A stretch of DNA of 64,000 bases, taken from assembly GCA_964637565.1 (NCBI GenBank), contig CAZWTY010000001.1, forward strand, positions 73,486 through 137,485. Reading direction: 5' to 3'. The notes under the pieces were generated by a model. It was not told the DNA's origin, ran no database searches, and saw nothing but the letters and a program-made list of their open reading frames with translations. Each line of letters opens with the position of its first letter. Position 1 is the stretch's first letter. This stretch comes from DYJE01 sp964637565 (GTDB lineage Bacteria; Desulfobacterota; Desulfobacteria; Desulfobacterales; Desulfolunaceae). Below, in pieces: positions 60,514 to 64,000 of this stretch. Made by a program: the position numbers and the translations under genes.

Positions 60514-63210
60514 ATGCCGGAAGTCAAAGAAAAAGTTATCGATTTATGTAACAAAATCAGCAGGGTGAAGCGAGGGGCGGCGAATGAAATCACACCGGAT
60601 GACCCGGAATACAAGCTGCTTGAATGTGTTGTGACCGATGACATGGCGGATGCGGCTTTGTGCCTGAAATTCCGAACCCCCCGGAGTGCCGAAGAGGTGG
60701 CCCCCATGCTCGGAAGATCCGTTGAAGAGACCGAACAGCTTCTGCTGCAATGCGGCGATGCAGGGGCGGCCATGTACAATGAAGAAGACGGGGTCAACAA
60801 GTACTGGCTGGAACTGTGGGTTCCCGGCCACATGGAAATGGTGGTCAACAACAGGGAAAACTATAAAAAATATCCGCAGATCGGTTATGCCTTCGATGCC
60901 TACGGCAAGAAGATGGCCCCCCTTGTCAACGGAAATTTTCCCGTGGGGACCGGCACCATGCGGACCATTCCCATTGAAAGAGCCCTTGACGGGGGGAGCC
61001 GAAAAGCCTCTTACGAAGAGATCTCGGGCTACATCAACTCGGCGACCTGGATATCCGTTTCGGACTGCTCCTGCAGGACGGCCCGCGAAGTCATGGGAGA
61101 AGGCTGCGGACACCTGAAAGAGGATATGTGCATCCAGCTGAATTATGCGGCCGAGTATTACATCCGGTCGGGAAAAGGCCGCCAAATCACCAAGGACGAG
61201 GCCTTTGAGATCATCCGGAGAGCCGAAGACAACGGTCTCATGCACAGCATACCCAACGTTGAAGGCCCCGGCCATACACACGCCATCTGCAACTGCTGCG
61301 GATGCGGGTGTTTTGCGGTGCGGAACGCCGCCATGTACCGCAATACCGATTTCAGCGCGTCCAACTATCAGGCCAAGGTAGACGTGGATAAATGTGTGGC
61401 CTGCGGTGAGTGTGTTGAAACCTGTCCCACCAACGCTTTGACCCTGGGACAGAAGGTGTGCGGCGGCACCCTGAAACCGAAAAAACGGGATCTTCCCCAC
61501 AATACCGAATGGACGGAAGAACACTGGAATGTGGATTACCGCACCAACCGCGCCGTGGTCGAGGCGTCCGGCACCAGCCCCTGCAAGGCGGAATGCCCCG
61601 CCCACATCGGTATCCAGGGGTACCTGAAACTGGCGTCCCAGGGCCGCTACACGGAAGCTCTCGAACTGATCAAGAACGAAAATCCGTTCCCGGCCGTATG
61701 TGGCCGTATCTGTCCCCGCAAATGTGAATCCGCCTGTACCCGGGGCGACCTGGACGATCCCATCGCCATCGATGACATCAAGAAATTCATTGCCCAGAAA
61801 GACCTGGACGCCGAAACCCGTTTCATTCCGAAAAAGAAAAACGATTACGGCAAAAAAATCGCCATTGTCGGAGCCGGTCCGGCCGGACTTTCCTGTGCCT
61901 ATTATCTGGCCGTGGACGGCTACAAGGTGACGGTTTTTGAGCGGGAAAAAGCCCTGGGCGGCATGCTGACGCTTGGAATTCCATCCTACCGCCTGGAAAA
62001 AGAGGTGGTGTATGCCGAGATCGATATCCTGAAAGAAATGGGGGTTGAATTTAAAACCGGCATCGATGTGGGCAAAGACGTCACCCTTTCCGATCTTAGG
62101 GAAGACGGTTTTGAGGCCTTCTACCTGGCCATCGGCGCCCAGTCAGGCCGGAACCTGGGCATTGACGGTGAGGATGCGGAAGGCGTCATGACCGGTGTGG
62201 ACTTCCTTAGAAAGGTGAATCTCGGGGAAGAGATCACACTCGACGGAAAGACCCTCGTTATCGGCGGAGGCAATGTGGCCATTGACGTTGCCCGGACCGC
62301 CACACGGGTGGGCGCATCGTCCGTTGCCATGTACTGCCTTGAAAGCCGCGGGGAGATGCCCGCCCTTGACGAAGAGATCGATGAAGCGGCGGACGAAGGC
62401 ATCGTTATCACCAATTCCTGGGGGCCCAAGCGCATCATGGTCGAAAACGGCCGGGTCAAAGGGGTTGAATTCAGGAAGTGTGTTTCCGTTTATGATGAAA
62501 ACGGGCGGTTCAGTCCGGTTTACGATGAAAACGAAACCATGGTGGTTCACGCGGATCACGTCCTTGTTTCCGTGGGCCAGTCCATGGACTGGGGCAACCT
62601 CATCGCGGGCAGCAACATTGAACTCAATCCCAACCAGACCGTCAAAGCGGATGACCTGACATTCCAGACCGGTGAACCCGACGTCTTTGTCGGCGGCGAT
62701 GCCCTGACCGGGCCCAGCTTTGCCATTGACGCCATTGCCATGGGAAAGGAGGGAGCCATCTCCATTCACCGGTATGTGCATCCCGGCCACAGCCTTGTTC
62801 TCGGCCGAACCCGAAGGGACTATGTTTCATTCGATAAAAACAAACTCAACCTCAGGGGATACGACCGCGTCCCCCGTGAAAAAACAGCCCACGTGGAGGG
62901 CGGCAAGGCCAAAACAACCTTTAAGGATCTGCGGGGCTTTTTTACCGAAGAGCAGGTTCAAAAAGAGACCGAACGCTGCCTCGGCTGCGGTGCCACGGTG
63001 GTGGACACCTCCATGTGTATCGGTTGCGGTGTGTGCACCACCCGGTGTAAATTCGACGCGATCGGGCTTGTCCGGGTTTATGACGAGCCGGGTGTGGAGT
63101 TGCATGACCTGAAAAAAACCATCGTCAGGCATGTGGTGAAACGAAAAGTCAGGATCGCCCTGGCCAAACCGTGGAAGACACTTAAAAAAGCATTTTCCCT
63201 GCTGGGATAA
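60514..63210 (+). CDS. Multidomain iron-sulfur flavoprotein oxidoreductase (GltD-like core)
   Basis: The 898-residue protein has a novel-looking N-terminal region of about 290 residues with cysteine groups (SDCSCRTAREVMGEGCGH and ICNCCGCGCF). A ferredoxin-like site follows (CVACGECVETCPTNAL), then a GltD-type domain with Fe-S helix (CGRICPRKCESACTRGD), FAD loop VGAGPAGLSCAYYLA and NAD(P) loop VIGGGNVAIDVART. A C-terminal CIGCGVCTTRC site ends the chain. It probably transfers electrons between NAD(P)H and an unknown acceptor. ATG 60514 has AAAGGAGCG before it. HypB follows by 19 bases. Confidence 0.85.
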   Translation: MPEVKEKVIDLCNKISRVKRGAANEITPDDPEYKLLECVVTDDMADAALCLKFRTPRSAEEVAPMLGRSVEETEQLLLQCGDAGAAMYNEEDGVNKYWLELWVPGHMEMVVNNRENYKKYPQIGYAFDAYGKKMAPLVNGNFPVGTGTMRTIPIERALDGGSRKASYEEISGYINSATWISVSDCSCRTAREVMGEGCGHLKEDMCIQLNYAAEYYIRSGKGRQITKDEAFEIIRRAEDNGLMHSIPNVEGPGHTHAICNCCGCGCFAVRNAAMYRNTDFSASNYQAKVDVDKCVACGECVETCPTNALTLGQKVCGGTLKPKKRDLPHNTEWTEEHWNVDYRTNRAVVEASGTSPCKAECPAHIGIQGYLKLASQGRYTEALELIKNENPFPAVCGRICPRKCESACTRGDLDDPIAIDDIKKFIAQKDLDAETRFIPKKKNDYGKKIAIVGAGPAGLSCAYYLAVDGYKVTVFEREKALGGMLTLGIPSYRLEKEVVYAEIDILKEMGVEFKTGIDVGKDVTLSDLREDGFEAFYLAIGAQSGRNLGIDGEDAEGVMTGVDFLRKVNLGEEITLDGKTLVIGGGNVAIDVARTATRVGASSVAMYCLESRGEMPALDEEIDEAADEGIVITNSWGPKRIMVENGRVKGVEFRKCVSVYDENGRFSPVYDENETMVVHADHVLVSVGQSMDWGNLIAGSNIELNPNQTVKADDLTFQTGEPDVFVGGDALTGPSFAIDAIAMGKEGAISIHRYVHPGHSLVLGRTRRDYVSFDKNKLNLRGYDRVPREKTAHVEGGKAKTTFKDLRGFFTEEQVQKETERCLGCGATVVDTSMCIGCGVCTTRCKFDAIGLVRVYDEPGVELHDLKKTIVRHVVKRKVRIALAKPWKTLKKAFSLLG

Positions 63211-63229
63211 GAAAAAAGGGACCGAACCC

Positions 63230-63901
63230 ATGGATACCTACAAAATTATTGAAATCAAAGAGAGCGTTTTTGAAAACAACGACCGCCGGGCCGAACTTCT
63301 CCGGGAAGAACTGAAAAACCAGAAGACGTTTCTTCTGAACCTGATGTCGTCACCCGGTTCGGGCAAGACAACCACACTGGTCCGGACCATTGAAGCCCTG
63401 AAAGATGAGATGTCCATCGGTGTCATGGAGGCGGACATCGATTCGGATGTGGATGCCAAAACCATCTCCAAAACCGGCGCCAAAGTGATTCAGCTCCACA
63501 CCGGAGGCATGTGCCACCTGGATGCGGAAATGACCCGGCAGGGGCTCGAAGGCCTTGATACGAAAGGGATAGATCTTGCCATTCTTGAAAATGTGGGAAA
63601 CCTGGTCTGCCCGGCTGAATTCGATACCGGGGCGTCAAAAAACGCCATGATCCTGAGTGTGCCCGAAGGGGATGACAAGCCCCTCAAGTACCCCCTGATG
63701 TTCTCCATCGTCGATGTGCTTCTGGTCAATAAAATCGATGCCATGGGTTTCTTTGATTTTGACCTGGAAGCGGTCAGGGAACGGGTCGCCAAACTCAACC
63801 CCAGCATCCGGGTGATCCCCATCTCCGCCAAAACCGGGGAAGGAATTGAGCCATGGGCGGACTGGCTTCGTACTGAAGTGAAAAAATGGAATAATTCTTA
63901 A
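63230..63901 (+). CDS. hypB: Hydrogenase nickel incorporation GTPase HypB
   Basis: HypB is the GTPase that helps deliver nickel to NiFe hydrogenase (and in some bacteria urease). The 223-residue protein has LLNLMSSPGSGKTTTLVRTI (P loop), GVMEADIDSDVDA, IQLHTGGMCHLDAEM with the metal-binding Cys-His, ENVGNLVCPAEFD and VNKIDAMGFFDFDL. It lacks the His-rich N-terminal extension and CxxCGC motif found in some HypB. hypA and hydrogenase genes are not in view; they may lie beyond the right end. Confidence 0.95.
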   Translation: MDTYKIIEIKESVFENNDRRAELLREELKNQKTFLLNLMSSPGSGKTTTLVRTIEALKDEMSIGVMEADIDSDVDAKTISKTGAKVIQLHTGGMCHLDAEMTRQGLEGLDTKGIDLAILENVGNLVCPAEFDTGASKNAMILSVPEGDDKPLKYPLMFSIVDVLLVNKIDAMGFFDFDLEAVRERVAKLNPSIRVIPISAKTGEGIEPWADWLRTEVKKWNNS

Positions 63902-63908
63902 GGGAAGT

Positions 63909-64000
63909 GGTGCCTCCGGCGGCCCTCCCGGGGGGCCGGATTTTAAAAAACTGGACAAAATGGGAGGGACGTAACCTTTAAGTGCCGCCGGAGGCGATCA
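63909..64000. repeat. Dispersed hairpin repeat, family B copy 3
   Basis: GCCTCCGGCGGC at 63912-63923 recurs in inverted form (GCCGCCGGAGGC) near 63984-63995, giving terminal inverted repeats, with a TTTTAAAAAA-type inner hairpin. It follows hypB and runs to the window edge. Confidence 0.7.

Overview
The window reads as a chromosome segment of a Gram-negative, anaerobic member of the Desulfobacterota (Deltaproteobacteria), most like a Desulfobacterales sulfate reducer. This is inferred from gene order (ispE, tRNA-Gln, prs, rplY, pth; ffh, rpsP, khpA, rimM, trmD, rplS), a membrane pyrophosphatase, CarD, citramalate synthase, an iron-sulfur flavoprotein and HypB. The genus is not decided. The DNA is GC-rich except for one AT-rich insert near 31.2-33.3 kb.

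1-15.4 kb is mostly housekeeping on the minus strand: the start of nuoA, rluD, carD, hppA, pth, rplY, prs, tRNA-Gln, ispE, a DUF1844 protein, rsmI, yraN, rnhB, rplS, an RNA methyltransferase, trmD, rimM, khpA, rpsP and ffh. rlmN follows on the plus strand. 15.6-23.5 kb holds a type II/IV secretion ATPase with a small exported protein, a large hybrid histidine kinase, a response regulator with a degenerate HD-GYP domain, and larB.

23.5-31.1 kb is a branched-chain amino acid operon (ilvD, ilvB, ilvN, cimA, leuA). A consensus promoter, a 29-codon leader peptide with 15 Ile/Val/Leu codons and mutually exclusive antiterminator and terminator hairpins precede it, so it looks like a ribosome-mediated attenuator. 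Pyruvate can feed isoleucine through citramalate as well as valine and leucine. 31.4-33.3 kb is an AT-rich two-gene ATPase/RloB (TOPRIM-like) unit, a probable phage-defence module. After it come a chalcone-isomerase-fold exported protein and pyrD.

35.3-43.3 kb is a complete tripartite export operon (TetR regulator, membrane fusion protein, double ATPase, two permeases, TolC-like protein, zinc-ribbon winged-helix protein) with a long inverted-repeat operator. 43.4-52.4 kb is the most unusual part: a probable RiPP cluster of lasso-peptide type. It has a 46-residue precursor absent from ordinary gene calls, an asparagine-synthase-like cyclase without the glutaminase cysteine, a TylF-like methyltransferase, an HprK-like kinase, two radical SAM enzymes (one with a probable cobalamin-binding domain), and nearby a PqqD-like recognition protein and a family 41 glycosyltransferase. 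No lasso B2 protease is visible.

52.4-64 kb carries accessory and salvage genes: a DUF374 acyltransferase, an acetyltransferase-like protein, a hydrolase, a SLOG-like protein, upp-uraA, an NhaR-like regulator, htpX, an HxlR regulator divergent from an 898-residue iron-sulfur flavoprotein, and hypB. Four families of short non-coding repeats are scattered between genes, some forming hairpins.
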